From contig SCPD01000001.1 in assembly GCA_005502925.1 (NCBI GenBank), positions 496,001-560,000 on the forward strand: 64,000 bases of DNA, in the 5' to 3' direction. The stretch is from Rhizobiales bacterium Y(2018). GTDB lineage: Bacteria; Pseudomonadota; Alphaproteobacteria; Rhizobiales; Aestuariivirgaceae. A program made the translations under genes and the position numbers. The notes under the pieces are model-generated. The model saw only the letters and a list, made by a program, of their open reading frames with translations, did no database searches and was not told the origin of the DNA. Below are positions 35,655-47,204 of the stretch, in pieces. Position 1 is the first letter of the stretch. Each line of letters starts with the position of its first letter.

Positions 35655-36420
35655 TATCGACCGGGCCGATCTTGGAGACGACCACGACGCCCTTGCGGTT
35701 GCCGTCGAAGCGGTGCGGAAGGATGACCCGCTGATAGGGGCACCAGAAGACGGTCGAGTCAGGCGCCGACATGGCCGCGATGATATGGTCGTAATGCGGC
35801 CGGTCGGTGAGCACGACCTTGCGATAGGCGGCACTCACTACCTGGTCATAGGAGTGACCGGTGAGACAGGGGAAGGACACCGGGTTCATGCCCCAGAGCC
35901 GCGCGATCTCGGATTTCTGCCCGACCCGCTCGACACTGAATTTGCCCGAGGTCTCGTCGAGGATGCAGTCAACGGCGAATTTCGGATTGACGGCGCCGTC
36001 ATCGAGCGCGGTCTTGAGGAGATCCGGGATATTGGCGCGATGCGGATCGGCCTCGGTGACGAAAGTATGCCGGGTGAGATGGATGTCGCTCTTGCCGATG
36101 ATGATGTCGATACGGTTGCGGGCCGCATTCACATCATTATACTTCTCGTCGAACCAGCCGGAGAGATAATAGCGCAGGTTGTAAGGACCCGGATAAGTGT
36201 GCAGCCACTCCATGGCGAAATAGAGCGAGGCCCAGTTGGGCGAGAAAACCGACCATTCGATCTTGGTGCCGCGGGCTGAGCTTTCGATCTTGACGAAGCC
36301 CTGGCGGTCGAGAAGCTCGAATTCAGCCGTTTGCGCATGGGCGAGCATTTCCTGCGCGGCCAGAGGCTGGCCCCGATAGATCCAGGAAACTTCTGTCTCG
36401 GTCGCGCCTGTTGTGCGCAT
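35641..36420 (-). CDS. conserved hypothetical protein
   Basis: A 259-residue soluble protein with alternating strands and helices. Recognisable stretches are aromatic-rich (EWSVFSPNWASLYFAMEWLH and GPYNLRYYLSGWFDEKY) and it ends GVVVVSKIGPVDIKVI. No catalytic motif, signal peptide or membrane segment is evident and I know no family. It is tail-to-tail with 34947-35654, the stops overlapping by 14 bases, and lies 121 bases after the parC end on the same strand. Confidence 0.65.
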   Translation of the reverse strand: MRTTGATETEVSWIYRGQPLAAQEMLAHAQTAEFELLDRQGFVKIESSARGTKIEWSVFSPNWASLYFAMEWLHTYPGPYNLRYYLSGWFDEKYNDVNAARNRIDIIIGKSDIHLTRHTFVTEADPHRANIPDLLKTALDDGAVNPKFAVDCILDETSGKFSVERVGQKSEIARLWGMNPVSFPCLTGHSYDQVVSAAYRKVVLTDRPHYDHIIAAMSAPDSTVFWCPYQRVILPHRFDGNRKGVVVVSKIGPVDIKVI

Positions 36421-36541
36421 GCGGCGGCTACTCCAATCCCTTTTCGCGCCTCTTCCACTATGCCTTATAGCTGTAGTAAATACCCACGCTTTTCAAGCAA
36501 CGGATTGAAGAATCCATTAATGGCTAGTCATTGAAGAAATC

Positions 36542-38785
36542 TTAACCAAACTTGTTGGCCTTGGGGAAGCCCTTGGGCGGCAGCCTGCCAGCCTGGGCCC
36601 GTTCCCCGATCCATTCCTTGAGATCGCCGACATTGAAGTTGCGCCCAGACGCATCCACCCAGGACAGCCCTTCCTTGAGCTTGAAGCCGACCGCGTCGGA
36701 CAGGCCGCCATCCTTGTATTTCTGCAACCGGACGCCCTTTCCGCGTGACATTTCAGGGACTTCGGCGCGCTTGAAGATCAAAAGCTTGCGATTCTCGCCG
36801 ATCGTGGCGATATGATCGGCATTTTCTTCGATAAAGCGGCAGACCTGCGCCTCGACCGGCATCTTCACATTCATGACCTGCTTGCCCTTGCGGGTATTGG
36901 CCAGGCATTCGTCCTCCGGCACGACAAAGCCCGAGCCGTCGGTTGCCGCCAGTAAAAGCTTGCGGCCTTCCTTGTGGACGAACAATGCGACGATGGTGTC
37001 GGTCGCTTCGAGGTCGGCCATCAGACGCACCGGCTCGCCATGACCGCGTCCGCCGGGCAACTTTGCCGCGTCCAGGGTGAAGAACTTTCCCGATGAGGAG
37101 AACAACATGATGCTGTCGGTCGTCTCGGCCTTGACGACGAACTTGGCGGTATCGCCCTCCTTGTAGACGAGGCCCGATGTATCCTCGAGATGGCCCTTCA
37201 TGGCCCGGATCCAGCCCTTGTCGGAGCAGACGACGGTGACAGGCTCCTTCTCGATCATCGCCTGCTCGAGGTCGAGATCGATCTCGGGCGCCTGCGCGAA
37301 ATCGGTACGGCGTTTACCGAGCGGGGTCTTCTTGCCGTACTTCTCCTTGGTTTCCTTGATCTCGCCGGTGATGTGCTCCCATTGCGCATCCTCGGACTTG
37401 ACGAGCTTCTTGAGGCCCGCCTCCTCCTTCTTGAGCGCATCGTTCTCACGGCGGATCTCGATTTCCTCGAGCTTGCGCAGAGCCCTGAGGCGCATATTGA
37501 GAATGGCTTCCGCCTGCGTGTCGGTGAGCTTGAAGCGCTTCATCAGGACGGCTTTCGGCTCGTCCTCGGTGCGGATGATGCGGATTACCTCGTCGAGATT
37601 GAGATAGGCGATGAGATAGCCGCCGAGGATTTCGAGCCTCCGGGCGATCTCGGCCAGGCGGAAGTTCGAGCGCCGGATCAGCACGTCCTTGCGGTGGTCG
37701 AGCCATTCGCGCAGCACATCGCGCAGCGACATGACCTTCGGCACCCGGCCATGCGAGAGCACGTTCATGTTGAGCGGAATGCGGGCTTCGAGCTCGGTGT
37801 TGCGGAACAGCTGCTCCATCAGGAGCTGCGGATCGACGGTGCGGCTCTTCGGCTCGAAGACGATGCGGATGTCCTCGGCCGATTCATCGCGCAGATCGGC
37901 CAGCAGCGGCAGCTTCTTCGCCGTGATCAGCTCGGCAATGCGCTCGATGAGCCGGCCCTTCTGCACCTGATAGGGAATTTCGGTGACGATGATCTGCCAA
38001 CCGCCGCGGCCGATATCCTCCTGCGTCCAGCGGGCGCGCACACGGAAGGCGCCGCGGCCGGTCTTGTAGGCCTCGAGCATGGTCGGTCCGTCATCGACGA
38101 TGATGCCGCCGGTCGGAAAGTCCGGTCCCGGCACGAATTTGACCAGCTTGTCGACCGTCGCATTGGGGAATTTGATGAGATGCAGCGCCGCATCGCAGAG
38201 CTCGGCGGCGTTATGCGGCGGGATCGAGGTCGCCATGCCGACCGCGATGCCGGAGGATCCGTTGGCGAGCAGATTGGGGAAAGCGCCCGGGAGCACGATC
38301 GGCTCGCGGTCTTCGCCATTATAGGTATCGCGGAAATCGACGGTGTCGTCGTCGATACCCTCGAGCAGCGCCATGGCGACATCGGTGAGGCGCGCCTCGG
38401 TGTAACGATATGCGGCGGCAAAGTCACCATCGATATTGCCGAAATTGCCCTGCCCCTCAATGAGCGGGTAACGCACCGCGAAATCCTGGGCGAGACGCAC
38501 CAGCGCGTCATAGACGGCTTGGTCGCCATGCGGATGGTATTTACCGATGACGTCACCAACCACGCGGGCACATTTCTTGAAGCCCGAGGCCGGGTCGAGC
38601 TTGAGCAGCCGCATCGCGTAAAGCAGCCGGCGATGCACCGGCTTCAGGCCGTCGCGCACATCCGGCAACGCCCGGTGCATGATGGTCGAAAGCGCATAGG
38701 CCAGATAGCGCTCTTCCAGCGCGTCGCGCAGATTGATGGCTTCAATGTCTTTCGGGCCTTGCGGCGGAGGGGCGTGTTTGCTCAT
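36542..38785 (-). CDS. parC: DNA topoisomerase IV subunit A
   Basis: Decatenates daughter chromosomes with ParE. The 747 residues have the breakage-reunion domain ([12 protein letters not shown] at 45-56; catalytic Tyr Y128 in AYRYTEARL), then coiled coil and a C-terminal beta-pinwheel region. GKYHPHGD at 81-88 is followed by Q89 where quinolone-sensitive enzymes usually have Ser. The length and the KxGG-poor C-terminus favour ParC over GyrA. Rnj ends 54 bases upstream on the same strand. Confidence 0.94.
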   Translation of the reverse strand: MSKHAPPPQGPKDIEAINLRDALEERYLAYALSTIMHRALPDVRDGLKPVHRRLLYAMRLLKLDPASGFKKCARVVGDVIGKYHPHGDQAVYDALVRLAQDFAVRYPLIEGQGNFGNIDGDFAAAYRYTEARLTDVAMALLEGIDDDTVDFRDTYNGEDREPIVLPGAFPNLLANGSSGIAVGMATSIPPHNAAELCDAALHLIKFPNATVDKLVKFVPGPDFPTGGIIVDDGPTMLEAYKTGRGAFRVRARWTQEDIGRGGWQIIVTEIPYQVQKGRLIERIAELITAKKLPLLADLRDESAEDIRIVFEPKSRTVDPQLLMEQLFRNTELEARIPLNMNVLSHGRVPKVMSLRDVLREWLDHRKDVLIRRSNFRLAEIARRLEILGGYLIAYLNLDEVIRIIRTEDEPKAVLMKRFKLTDTQAEAILNMRLRALRKLEEIEIRRENDALKKEEAGLKKLVKSEDAQWEHITGEIKETKEKYGKKTPLGKRRTDFAQAPEIDLDLEQAMIEKEPVTVVCSDKGWIRAMKGHLEDTSGLVYKEGDTAKFVVKAETTDSIMLFSSSGKFFTLDAAKLPGGRGHGEPVRLMADLEATDTIVALFVHKEGRKLLLAATDGSGFVVPEDECLANTRKGKQVMNVKMPVEAQVCRFIEENADHIATIGENRKLLIFKRAEVPEMSRGKGVRLQKYKDGGLSDAVGFKLKEGLSWVDASGRNFNVGDLKEWIGERAQAGRLPPKGFPKANKFG

Positions 38786-38839
38786 GATTCGGACAGTATA
38801 GCAGAGGGTGGATGGCGGGATTCAGTCCAGCTTGGGAAC

Positions 38840-40507
38840 TTACAACCGGTGCAAAAGTATGCGGCAGATGGGCTTTTTACCCCATTCGGCATCGGCGGCA
38901 CGCCGGATCGCGGTGCGTAGCGTTTCGGTCACCGTGTCGTCGCTCGCCCGGCGCGGCCGCGGCATGCTGTCGAAGGCGGTTTCCGCCGCGTCGCGCAGCC
39001 GCTCTTCGAGACCGGCCGGCAAGCCGTCGGCGATGATCTCGATGTCGGAGACGAGCGAGCCCTTGCGGTCGATGACGAGGCTCGCCACCACGATGCCGAC
39101 GAAAGACAGCTTGCGGCGGAACTTGGCCGGCCCCTCGACCACCGGCACGATGAGCTTGCCGTCGACATGCAGGCGGCCGGCGGGCGCCTCATCGACGATC
39201 TGCACCGGGCCGGGACAGAGGCGGATGAGATCGCCGTTCTCAGCCATCACCGTCTCGTCGATGCCGGCCTCCTCGCCAAGCTCCAGATGGCGCAGCAAAT
39301 GGCGCGGCTCACCATGCATCGGAATCAAGGCGCGGGGCTTCAGCCAGCTATAGAGGAGCTTCAGCTCGTCCTGGCGCGGATGGCCTGACGTGTGCACCAA
39401 GGCATCGTCAGAGGTGATGACGTCGATGCCGAGGCGGGCGAGATTGTTATGGACGGCGCTCACCGCCTTCTCATTGCCGGGAATGGTCTTGGAGGAGAAG
39501 ACGACGAGATCGCCGTCATCGAGCGCGATCGCCGGATGGGTATCCTCGGCGATACGGGCGATGGCGGCGCGAGGCTCGCCCTGGCTGCCGGTGCAGAGCA
39601 ACATTATTTTGTCGGGCGGCAGATAGCCGAAGGCCTCTTCATCGAGGAAGGCGCCGGCATCGCGCAGATAACCGCAGATGCGCGCCGCCTCGATCGTCTG
39701 GCGCATGGCGCGCCCGGCAATGACAACCTCGCGACCGGCCTTGCGCGCCGCCGCCACGGCCGAGGAGATGCGCTCGACATGGGAGGCGAAAGTGGTGATG
39801 GCGATGCGGTTCTTGGCTTCCGAGACGATACGGTCGAGGGTCGCCGCCACCTCGGCCTCCGAGACCGAGAAACCCTCGCGGAAGACATTGGTCGAGTCGC
39901 AGACCAGCGCATCGACACCCATTTCACCGATCTCGCGGAAACGCTTCTCGTCGAAATGGCCGCCCATCATCGGGCTACGATCGATTTTCCAGTCACCGGA
40001 ATGAAGGACCCTGCCCTGCTTCGTCTCGATGAACAGTGCCGTCGGCTCCGGGATGGAATGGTTGACGCTGACCATTTCCACCATGAAGGAGCCGACCTCG
40101 AAACGCGAGCCCACCGGCTTGACATGCACCGGCACGTCCTCGTCGAGACCACGTTCCTTCAGTTTTCCGGCGAGGATCTGGGCGGCGAATGGCGTGCAAT
40201 AGACCGGGCACTTGAGCTGCGGCCACAGCCAGGCGACGGCGCCCAGATGGTCCTCATGGGCATGGGTGAGTACCAGGCCCGCCAGGCGGCGGCGTTCGCC
40301 GATAATATAGCCGAGCTCGGGCAGCACGATATCGATGCCGGGCTCGGTCTCGTCGCCGAACTTCACGCCGAGATCGACCATCAGCCATTCGCGATCGTCG
40401 GCCGGCCCGATGCCGTAGCAATAACAGTTCATGCCGATCTCGCCGACGCCGCCCAAGGGCAGCAGCACGAGATCGTTGCTGTGATCGAATTTCTTCTTTG
40501 CGTTCAT
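38840..40507 (-). CDS. rnj: ribonuclease J
   Basis: A metallo-beta-lactamase/beta-CASP RNase with 5'-3' exo- and endonuclease activity on RNA. The 555 residues hold the zinc motif HAHEDH at 82-87, a further His in SGDWKIDRSP, the beta-CASP motifs, and HTSGHPRQDELK near 380. The ATG at 40507 overlaps the birA stop (ATGA). A longer in-frame reading up to 40726 only shadows birA. In rhizobia RNase J processes 23S rRNA and regulates mRNA (published knowledge). Last gene of the nuo-birA-rnj run. Confidence 0.95.
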   Translation of the reverse strand: MNAKKKFDHSNDLVLLPLGGVGEIGMNCYCYGIGPADDREWLMVDLGVKFGDETEPGIDIVLPELGYIIGERRRLAGLVLTHAHEDHLGAVAWLWPQLKCPVYCTPFAAQILAGKLKERGLDEDVPVHVKPVGSRFEVGSFMVEMVSVNHSIPEPTALFIETKQGRVLHSGDWKIDRSPMMGGHFDEKRFREIGEMGVDALVCDSTNVFREGFSVSEAEVAATLDRIVSEAKNRIAITTFASHVERISSAVAAARKAGREVVIAGRAMRQTIEAARICGYLRDAGAFLDEEAFGYLPPDKIMLLCTGSQGEPRAAIARIAEDTHPAIALDDGDLVVFSSKTIPGNEKAVSAVHNNLARLGIDVITSDDALVHTSGHPRQDELKLLYSWLKPRALIPMHGEPRHLLRHLELGEEAGIDETVMAENGDLIRLCPGPVQIVDEAPAGRLHVDGKLIVPVVEGPAKFRRKLSFVGIVVASLVIDRKGSLVSDIEIIADGLPAGLEERLRDAAETAFDSMPRPRRASDDTVTETLRTAIRRAADAEWGKKPICRILLHRL

Positions 40508-41250
40508 GTGCGCCGGACCTGAACCTCGCCGGAATGAATGGATTTCAAGCTGCCGTCGGCGAGTGCCAGGATCATGGCGCCGTCCTCGCCCAGGCTCTCG
40601 AAGCGGCCGCGGATCTCGCTGTTGTTGACGGTGGCGGTGAATTCCTGGCCGAGCCCTGAGGCATCCTTGAGCCAGCTTTCGCGGATCGCGGCAAACCCCC
40701 GGCCTTCCTGCCACACCGACAGCCAATAGGACAGTGAGCCGTCCAGCCCGTCGAGCCCCTCGCGCGGCGTGACGCTGACGCCATGACGGGCGAGCGCCGT
40801 CGCCGGATAGGGTGTGCCTTCGGGCGCATGGGCGAGGTTGAGTCCCATGCCGATCGCCACGGTGATGCGCCCGTCATTGGGCTGCGCCACCGTCTCGACC
40901 AGAATGCCGGACAGCTTGGCGCCGCCGAGCTGGACGTCATTCGGCCATTTGATCATGACCGGCGGCGCTTTTTTCGGCAGCAGCGCCAGCGCCGTGTCGC
41001 GGATGGCCAGTGCGGCCACGAAACCGACCTGGCTCGCGGTCAGCGCCGTACCCTGAAACGTGAAGACGAAGGTGGCGTAGAGATTGCCGGGCTCGGACAC
41101 CCATTGGCGCCCGAGACGGCCACGGCCCTGCGACTGGAGGTCGGCGATGATCCACAAAGGTCCCCGCTCGCCGTCTGCCGCCAGGCGATGAGCTTCCGCA
41201 TTGGTCGAGTCGATCGCCTCGAATTGGAGGAGTCTGACCTTCAATCCCAT
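40504..41250 (-). CDS. birA: biotin-[acetyl-CoA-carboxylase] ligase (no DNA-binding domain)
   Basis: Activates biotin to biotinyl-AMP and attaches it to the biotin carrier protein of carboxylases. The 248 residues are a group I ligase: they start directly at the catalytic domain, lacking the winged-helix of E. coli BirA, so it cannot be a biotin-operon repressor. GRGRLGRQW at 42-50 is the biotin/ATP loop and KWPNDV the second landmark. It begins at the last base of nuoN and overlaps rnj by four bases. Confidence 0.95.
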   Translation of the reverse strand: MGLKVRLLQFEAIDSTNAEAHRLAADGERGPLWIIADLQSQGRGRLGRQWVSEPGNLYATFVFTFQGTALTASQVGFVAALAIRDTALALLPKKAPPVMIKWPNDVQLGGAKLSGILVETVAQPNDGRITVAIGMGLNLAHAPEGTPYPATALARHGVSVTPREGLDGLDGSLSYWLSVWQEGRGFAAIRESWLKDASGLGQEFTATVNNSEIRGRFESLGEDGAMILALADGSLKSIHSGEVQVRRT

Positions 41251-42689
41251 CAGAAGAGAGACGCTGCCGCCGCTTCGGCGAGCGCGCTCAATGGCTGCGG
41301 GAAGAGCACGAAGAAGATCACGAAGAGCCCGGAGAGCACGGCAACCGCCTTGACCTCCGTCACCATCGGCTCGAAACGCTCGACCGGCTCGTCGAAATAC
41401 ATGAGCTTGATGATGCGGATGTAATAGACCGCACCCACCACGCTCGCCAGCACGCCGATGACGGCGAGCGTGATCATATTCGCCTTGATGGCGGCCATGA
41501 AGATGAAATACTTGGCGAAGAAACCGGCGAGCGGTGGAATACCGGCCAGCGAGAACATGAAGACGGCGAGGAAAAAGGCATGCAGCCCGTTGGTGCGGGC
41601 GAGGCCCGCGAGATCGCCGATATTCTCGACCTGGCCGTCCTTGCGGCGCATCGCCAGGACACAGGCGAAGGTGCCGAGCGTCATGATCAGATAGATCGTC
41701 ATGTAGATGACGACGCTCTTCACGCCCTCCGGGCTGCCGGCGGCAAGGCCGATCAGCGCATAGCCCATATGGCCGATCGAGGAGTAGGCGAGCAGCCGCT
41801 TGATGTTGGTCTGGCCGATGGCGGCGAAGGCGCCGAGCAGCATCGAGGCGATCGAGATGAAGACCAGGATCTGCTGCCAGTCGGGCAGGATCGACGGGAA
41901 CGGCGCCAGCATGGCGCGCACGAAGAGCGCCATGGCGGCGATCTTGGGGGCGGCCGCGAAGAAGGCGGCGACCGGCGTCGGGGCACCCTCATAGACGTCG
42001 GGCGTCCACATATGGAAGGGCACGGCCGACACTTTGAAAGCAAGGCCGGCGATGAGGAAGACCAAGCCGAAAGTCAGGCCGAGGCCCGGCTCGCCCGCCT
42101 TGATCGACTGGGCGATCTCGGCGAAGCCGACATGGCCGGTGAAGCCATAGATCAGCGAGGCGCCATAGAGCAGCATGCCGGAGGACAAGGCACCGAGGAC
42201 GAAATATTTGAGGCCGGCCTCGGAGGATTTCGCCTTGTCGCGGTCGATGGCGGCGACGACATAAAGGGCAAGCGACTGCAGCTCGAGGCCCATATACAGC
42301 GCGATCAGGCCGTTGGCCGAGATCATGATCATCATGCCCGTAGTGGCGAGCAGGATGAGGATGGGATATTCGAAGCGTTCGATCTTCTCGGCCTTCATGA
42401 AATTGACCGAGAGCACGATGGCGACCGCCGAGCCGAACAGCGTCAGCACCTTCATGAAACGAGCGAAGGTGTCGATCACGAGCGCGCCGCCAAAGGCTTC
42501 CTGGCGCCCGCCTGCCCCGCCCAGCACCAAAGCCACGGTGATGCCGAGCACGATGATGGCCGCGATATTGACGATGTCGGCCGACTTGTCACGGAAGACG
42601 CCGAACATGAGAAGCGCCATGGCGGCAACCGCCAGGAAAATCTCCGGCAGTGCGGCGGCGCCCTGGATGTGATCGAGAAGTGACATCAT
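41250..42689 (-). CDS. nuoN: NADH-quinone oxidoreductase subunit N
   Basis: Antiporter-like proton-channel subunit in the membrane arm of complex I. The 479 residues have about 14 hydrophobic segments, with the family's [19 protein letters not shown] stretch around the central segments and a charged Lys/Glu line through them. Four bases separate it from nuoM; its stop shares one base with birA. It is the last nuo gene. Confidence 0.96.
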   Translation of the reverse strand: MMSLLDHIQGAAALPEIFLAVAAMALLMFGVFRDKSADIVNIAAIIVLGITVALVLGGAGGRQEAFGGALVIDTFARFMKVLTLFGSAVAIVLSVNFMKAEKIERFEYPILILLATTGMMIMISANGLIALYMGLELQSLALYVVAAIDRDKAKSSEAGLKYFVLGALSSGMLLYGASLIYGFTGHVGFAEIAQSIKAGEPGLGLTFGLVFLIAGLAFKVSAVPFHMWTPDVYEGAPTPVAAFFAAAPKIAAMALFVRAMLAPFPSILPDWQQILVFISIASMLLGAFAAIGQTNIKRLLAYSSIGHMGYALIGLAAGSPEGVKSVVIYMTIYLIMTLGTFACVLAMRRKDGQVENIGDLAGLARTNGLHAFFLAVFMFSLAGIPPLAGFFAKYFIFMAAIKANMITLAVIGVLASVVGAVYYIRIIKLMYFDEPVERFEPMVTEVKAVAVLSGLFVIFFVLFPQPLSALAEAAAASLF

Positions 42690-42692
42690 GGT

Positions 42693-44204
42693 TTAAAGTC
42701 CCACCGCCGTGATTGCGCCCGCCGCGGCAAGCGATTTGTTGACGCCCGCCATCAGGCTTTCGACCGAGGCACCGAAGACATCGAGAATGGGCGATGGATA
42801 GACGCCGAAGAAGATGGTGAGCACGATCAGGGGCACCAGCGCCAGCGCCTCGCGCGGCGTCATGTCGGTGATGTGCTTGAGGCTCGTTTTTTCGAGCTTG
42901 CCGAAGACGACACGGCGATAGAGCCAGAGCGCGTAGCCCGCCGACAGGATGACGCCGGTGGTGGCGAAGAAGGCGACCCAGGTGTTGTTCTGGAAAGCGC
43001 CCATGAGGGTCAGGAATTCACCGACGAAGCCCGATGTGCCCGGCAGGCCGACATTGGCCATGGTGAAGACCATGAAGGTCAGCGCATAAAGCGGCATGCG
43101 GTTGACGAGGCCGCCATAGGCCTTGATCTCGCGCGTATGCATGCGGTCATAGACGACGCCGACGCACAGGAACAAGGCGCCCGACACGATGCCGTGCGAG
43201 ATCATCTGGAACAAGGCGCCGTCGATGCCCTGACGGTTCAGCGTGAAGATGCCCATCGTGACGAAGCCCATATGGGCGACCGACGAATAGGCAATGAGCT
43301 TCTTCATGTCCTCCTGCATCATGGCGACCAGCGAGGTGTAGACGATGGCGACGATCGAGAGGGTGAAGACGAAAGGCGCGAAGAGGTCGGAGGCGATCGG
43401 GAACATCGGTACCGAGAAGCGCAGGAAACCGTAGCCGCCCATCTTGAGCAGGATCGCCGCCAGGATGACGGAGCCGGCGGTCGGCGCCTCCACATGCGCG
43501 TCCGGCAGCCAGGTATGGACCGGCCACATCGGCATCTTCACCGCGAAGGAGGCGAAGAAGGCGAGCCACAGCCAGGTCTGCATGCCGGCCGGGAAGTTCG
43601 GGTTCTTGTAGAGAACCGCGATGTCGGTGGTGCCCGAATACCAATACATGGCGATGATGGCGAGCAGCATCAGCACCGAGCCCAGGAGCGTGTAGAGGAA
43701 GAATTTGAAGCTCGCATAGACGCGGCGCGGGCCGCCCCACACGCCGATGATCAGGAACATCGGAATGAGGCCGCCTTCGAAGAACAGGTAGAAGAGAACC
43801 ATATCGAGGGCGCAGAACACGCCGATCATCAAGGTCTCGAGCACCAGGAAGGCGATGAGATATTCGCGCAGGCGCTTGTCCACCTGCCAGCTCGCCAGGA
43901 TGCAGATCGGCATCAGGAACGTGGTCAGGATGACGAACAGCATCGAAATGCCGTCGACGCCCATGTGATAGGAGGCGGTGTCACCGAGCCAGGACAGCTT
44001 CTCGACGAACTGGAAGTCGGGATTGGCCGTGTCGAAATAGCGCCAGATCAGGAGCGACAGGACGAAGGTGACGATCGTCGTCCACAGAGCGGCCCAGCGC
44101 ATGTTGCGCAAGGCCACGGCGTCGTTGCCACGAATGGCGAGAACGAAGGCGGCGCCGACGAGCGGCAGGAAGGTGACGACGGAAAGGATCGGCCAGCCGG
44201 ACAT
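42693..44204 (-). CDS. nuoM: NADH-quinone oxidoreductase subunit M
   Basis: Second antiporter-like membrane subunit of complex I. It is 503 residues with about 14 hydrophobic segments; the signature [19 protein letters not shown] lies near the middle, and Lys/Glu residues in the segments form the proton path. I chose the ATG at 44204, whose A overlaps the nuoL stop (TGATG) and which has GGGAGC upstream, rather than 44231. Confidence 0.96.
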   Translation of the reverse strand: MSGWPILSVVTFLPLVGAAFVLAIRGNDAVALRNMRWAALWTTIVTFVLSLLIWRYFDTANPDFQFVEKLSWLGDTASYHMGVDGISMLFVILTTFLMPICILASWQVDKRLREYLIAFLVLETLMIGVFCALDMVLFYLFFEGGLIPMFLIIGVWGGPRRVYASFKFFLYTLLGSVLMLLAIIAMYWYSGTTDIAVLYKNPNFPAGMQTWLWLAFFASFAVKMPMWPVHTWLPDAHVEAPTAGSVILAAILLKMGGYGFLRFSVPMFPIASDLFAPFVFTLSIVAIVYTSLVAMMQEDMKKLIAYSSVAHMGFVTMGIFTLNRQGIDGALFQMISHGIVSGALFLCVGVVYDRMHTREIKAYGGLVNRMPLYALTFMVFTMANVGLPGTSGFVGEFLTLMGAFQNNTWVAFFATTGVILSAGYALWLYRRVVFGKLEKTSLKHITDMTPREALALVPLIVLTIFFGVYPSPILDVFGASVESLMAGVNKSLAAAGAITAVGL

Positions 44205-46243
44205 CAATGGACGCTCCCAAACATGAACCATGTCACGAGGGCGGCGACACCAATCAGCATGGCAAAAGCATAATGGAACAGATAGCCGGTCTGCAGCCGG
44301 ACAACTCTCTGGGTGACATCGACCACCCTGGCCGACACGCCATCGGGACCGAAGCCGTCGATGAACCAGCCGTCACCGCGCTTCCACAGGAAGCGCCCCA
44401 GCCATTTGGCAGGATTGACGAAGATGAAGTCGTAGAGCTCGTCGAAATACCACTTGTTGAGCAGGAACTGGTAGAGCGGCCAATGCTGCTCGGCGAGCTT
44501 GCCCGGCAGATCGGGACGGCGGATGTAGAACTGATAGGCGAGCGCGAAGCCCAACACCATCGCGACGAAGGGCGACCACTTCACCCAGGCCGGGACGTGA
44601 TGCATCTCCTCCACGATCTTGTTCTCAGCCCCGCGGAAGATCGCACTTGCCCAGAACTGCACCTCGTCATGGCCGATGAAGTACGGCGCGAAGACAATGC
44701 CGGCGAGGAGCGCGCCGATGGCGAGCAGGTACAGCGGCACCAGCATGACCTGGGGCGATTCATGAACATGGCTCATGACTTCCTGGGAAGCGCGCGGCTT
44801 GCCGTTGAAGGTCATGAAAGCCAGGCGCCAGGAATAGAAGGAGGTGCAGAAGGCGGCGATGATGAGGAGCACGAAGGCGAAGCTCGCGGCGCCGGCATGC
44901 GAGACGAAAGCCGACTCGATGACCGCGTCCTTGGAGAAATAACCGGCCGTATAGGGGAAGCCGGTGAGCGCTAAGGTACCGATCAGCATCAACACCCAGG
45001 TGATGCGGATATGGGGAGCGAGGCCGCCCATCTTGCGCATGTCCTGCTCGCCCGACATCGCGTGGATGACCGAGCCCGAGCCTAGGAACAGCAGCGCCTT
45101 GAAGAAGGCATGGGTGAAGAGATGGAAGATGGCGACGCCATAGGCCCCTACCCCCAGCGCCACGAACATGTAGCCGAGCTGCGAGCAGGTCGAATAGGCG
45201 ATGACGCGCTTGATGTCGTTCTGGACGAGGCCGACGGTCGCCGCGAAGAAGGCGGTGACGGCGCCGACGACGATCACGACTTCACGCGCATGCGGCGCCA
45301 GCTCGAACAGTGGTGACATGCGCGCCACCAGGAAGACGCCGGCGGTGACCATGGTGGCGGCATGGATCAAGGCCGAGACCGGGGTCGGGCCTTCCATGGC
45401 GTCGGGCAACCAGGTGTGCAGCAGGAACTGCGCCGACTTGCCCATGGCGCCCATGAACAACAGGAGGCACATGAGCGTCAACGCGTCGACCTGCCAGTTC
45501 AGGAACTGCATGGTCTTGCCGACCTGGGCGCCTGCCTGGGAGAAGATCGTGTCCAGCTCGATCGAGCCGAAGGCGACGAAGACGGCGAAGATGCCGAGCG
45601 CGAAGCCGAAGTCGCCGACGCGGTTGACGATGAAGGCCTTGATCGCCGCGGCATTGGCCGAGGGCTTCTGATACCAGAAGCCGATCAGCAAGTAGGACGC
45701 GAGACCGACGCCTTCCCAGCCGAAGAACATCTGCAGGAGGTTGTCGGAGGTCACCAGCATCAGCATCGCGAAGGTGAACAGCGACAGATAGGCGAAGAAT
45801 CGCGGCTGATGCGGATCGTGGCTCATATAGCCGATCGAATAGATATGGACGAGCGACGAGACGGTGTTGACCACCACCAGCATCACGGCGGTGAGCGTGT
45901 CGATGCGGAAGGCCCAGTCGGCATTGAGGGCGCCCGAGCTCACCCAGCGCAGCACCTCGACCTTGATCGGCGTCCCCTCATGCATGAACTGCCAGAAGGC
46001 GACCCAGGAGAGCACGGCCGAGATGACCAGGAGGCCGGAGGTCAGATAGGCGGCCCAAGGTGTGGGATAGGCATGATGCGCATGATCGTCGTCATGGCCA
46101 TGATCGTCATGGTCGCCGCCGCCATGCGCGCCATGACCGTGTCCGGCATCGATCGTCTTGCCCATCATGCGGAAGGCGTTGGTGCCGAGAAGGCCCGCCA
46201 GGATGGCGCCGATCAGGGGGAGGAATACGATGAGCTGATACAT
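44204..46243 (-). CDS. nuoL: NADH-quinone oxidoreductase subunit L
   Basis: Largest antiporter-like subunit, carrying the long lateral helix that ties the membrane arm together. The 679 residues include [19 protein letters not shown] near residue 285 and about 16 hydrophobic segments. Residues ~35-58 form a His/Asp-rich loop ([20 protein letters not shown]), longer than usual, that could bind metal. nuoK ends nine bases upstream. Confidence 0.96.
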   Translation of the reverse strand: MYQLIVFLPLIGAILAGLLGTNAFRMMGKTIDAGHGHGAHGGGDHDDHGHDDDHAHHAYPTPWAAYLTSGLLVISAVLSWVAFWQFMHEGTPIKVEVLRWVSSGALNADWAFRIDTLTAVMLVVVNTVSSLVHIYSIGYMSHDPHQPRFFAYLSLFTFAMLMLVTSDNLLQMFFGWEGVGLASYLLIGFWYQKPSANAAAIKAFIVNRVGDFGFALGIFAVFVAFGSIELDTIFSQAGAQVGKTMQFLNWQVDALTLMCLLLFMGAMGKSAQFLLHTWLPDAMEGPTPVSALIHAATMVTAGVFLVARMSPLFELAPHAREVVIVVGAVTAFFAATVGLVQNDIKRVIAYSTCSQLGYMFVALGVGAYGVAIFHLFTHAFFKALLFLGSGSVIHAMSGEQDMRKMGGLAPHIRITWVLMLIGTLALTGFPYTAGYFSKDAVIESAFVSHAGAASFAFVLLIIAAFCTSFYSWRLAFMTFNGKPRASQEVMSHVHESPQVMLVPLYLLAIGALLAGIVFAPYFIGHDEVQFWASAIFRGAENKIVEEMHHVPAWVKWSPFVAMVLGFALAYQFYIRRPDLPGKLAEQHWPLYQFLLNKWYFDELYDFIFVNPAKWLGRFLWKRGDGWFIDGFGPDGVSARVVDVTQRVVRLQTGYLFHYAFAMLIGVAALVTWFMFGSVH

Positions 46244-46252
46244 GGTGTGGCG

Positions 46253-46561
46253 TCAGCCCTTCATGAGATTGATGTCCTCAACCGCGATGGTGCCGCGGTT
46301 GCGGAAATAGACGACGAGGATGGCGAGACCGATCGCGGCTTCCGCCGCGGCGACGGTGAGCACGAAAAGCGCGAAGACCTGGCCCATGAGATCGTTCAGA
46401 TAGGCCGAGAAGGCGACGAAGTTGACGTTGACCGCGAGCAGCATGAGCTCGACCGACATCAGGATGATGATGACGTTCTTGCGGTTGAGGAAGATGCCGA
46501 ACACGCCGATGGTGAAGAGGATGGCGGCGACGGTGAGGAAATGTCCAAGCGTGATGGTCAT
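46253..46561 (-). CDS. nuoK: NADH-quinone oxidoreductase subunit K
   Basis: A 102-residue three-helix membrane subunit next to the proton path. It has the two conserved membrane glutamates ([10 protein letters not shown] and [11 protein letters not shown]). The start is two bases from the nuoJ stop. Length and motifs are standard. Confidence 0.96.
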   Translation of the reverse strand: MTITLGHFLTVAAILFTIGVFGIFLNRKNVIIILMSVELMLLAVNVNFVAFSAYLNDLMGQVFALFVLTVAAAEAAIGLAILVVYFRNRGTIAVEDINLMKG

Positions 46562-46563
46562 TG

Positions 46564-47175
46564 TCAGATCCCCTGCCCCGGCTTGACCTGGCGGACTTCG
46601 ATAGCGGTCGCGGGGTTGCGCGCTACCTGGTCGGCGATGTTCTGGCGCTTGACGCCCGGCTTGTGGCGCAGCGTCAGCACGATGGCGCCGATCATCGCGA
46701 CGAGAAGCACGAGGCCGGCAACCTGGAAGTAGAAGAAGTTCTTCGTGTAGAGGATAAGGCCGAGCGCCTCGGTATTGGTGATCTTGCTGCCGGCGAGGAT
46801 CGGCTCGGAGACGGCGCCCGCTCCGGACGAGAAGTGCCAGGAGCCCAGCACCAGGATGAGCTCGACCAGCAGGATCACGCCGATGGCGCCGCCGATCGGC
46901 AGATAGCTCAGCATGCCGCGGCGCAGCTCGGTGAAGTCGACATCGAGCATCATCACGACGAAGAGGAACAGCACCGCAACGGCGCCGACATAGACGACGA
47001 CCAGAATGAGCGCCAGGAACTCGGCGCCCGCCAGGATGAACAGTCCCGCCGCATTGAAGAAGGTCAGGATCAGGAACAGCACCGAATGGACGGGATTGCG
47101 CGATGAAATGACCATCACCGCGGAGGCGCAGGCCACCACGGAGAACAGATAGAAGAACAAGCTCGCGACCGTCAT
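46564..47175 (-). CDS. nuoJ: NADH-quinone oxidoreductase subunit J
   Basis: A 203-residue membrane subunit with five hydrophobic segments, including the distorted third helix ([18 protein letters not shown]) that couples quinone chemistry to the proton path. The hydrophilic C-terminal tail is normal for alphaproteobacteria. nuoI ends 29 bases upstream. Confidence 0.96.
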   Translation of the reverse strand: MTVASLFFYLFSVVACASAVMVISSRNPVHSVLFLILTFFNAAGLFILAGAEFLALILVVVYVGAVAVLFLFVVMMLDVDFTELRRGMLSYLPIGGAIGVILLVELILVLGSWHFSSGAGAVSEPILAGSKITNTEALGLILYTKNFFYFQVAGLVLLVAMIGAIVLTLRHKPGVKRQNIADQVARNPATAIEVRQVKPGQGI

Positions 47176-47204
47176 AGTCCCCTCAAATCCTCAGCTCGCC
47201 GCCC

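Noticed and set aside
38840-40726. Longer RNase J starting at 40726
   Set aside because: The extra residues are a frame-shifted reading of birA; the ATG at 40507 gives family length and a normal ATGA overlap.
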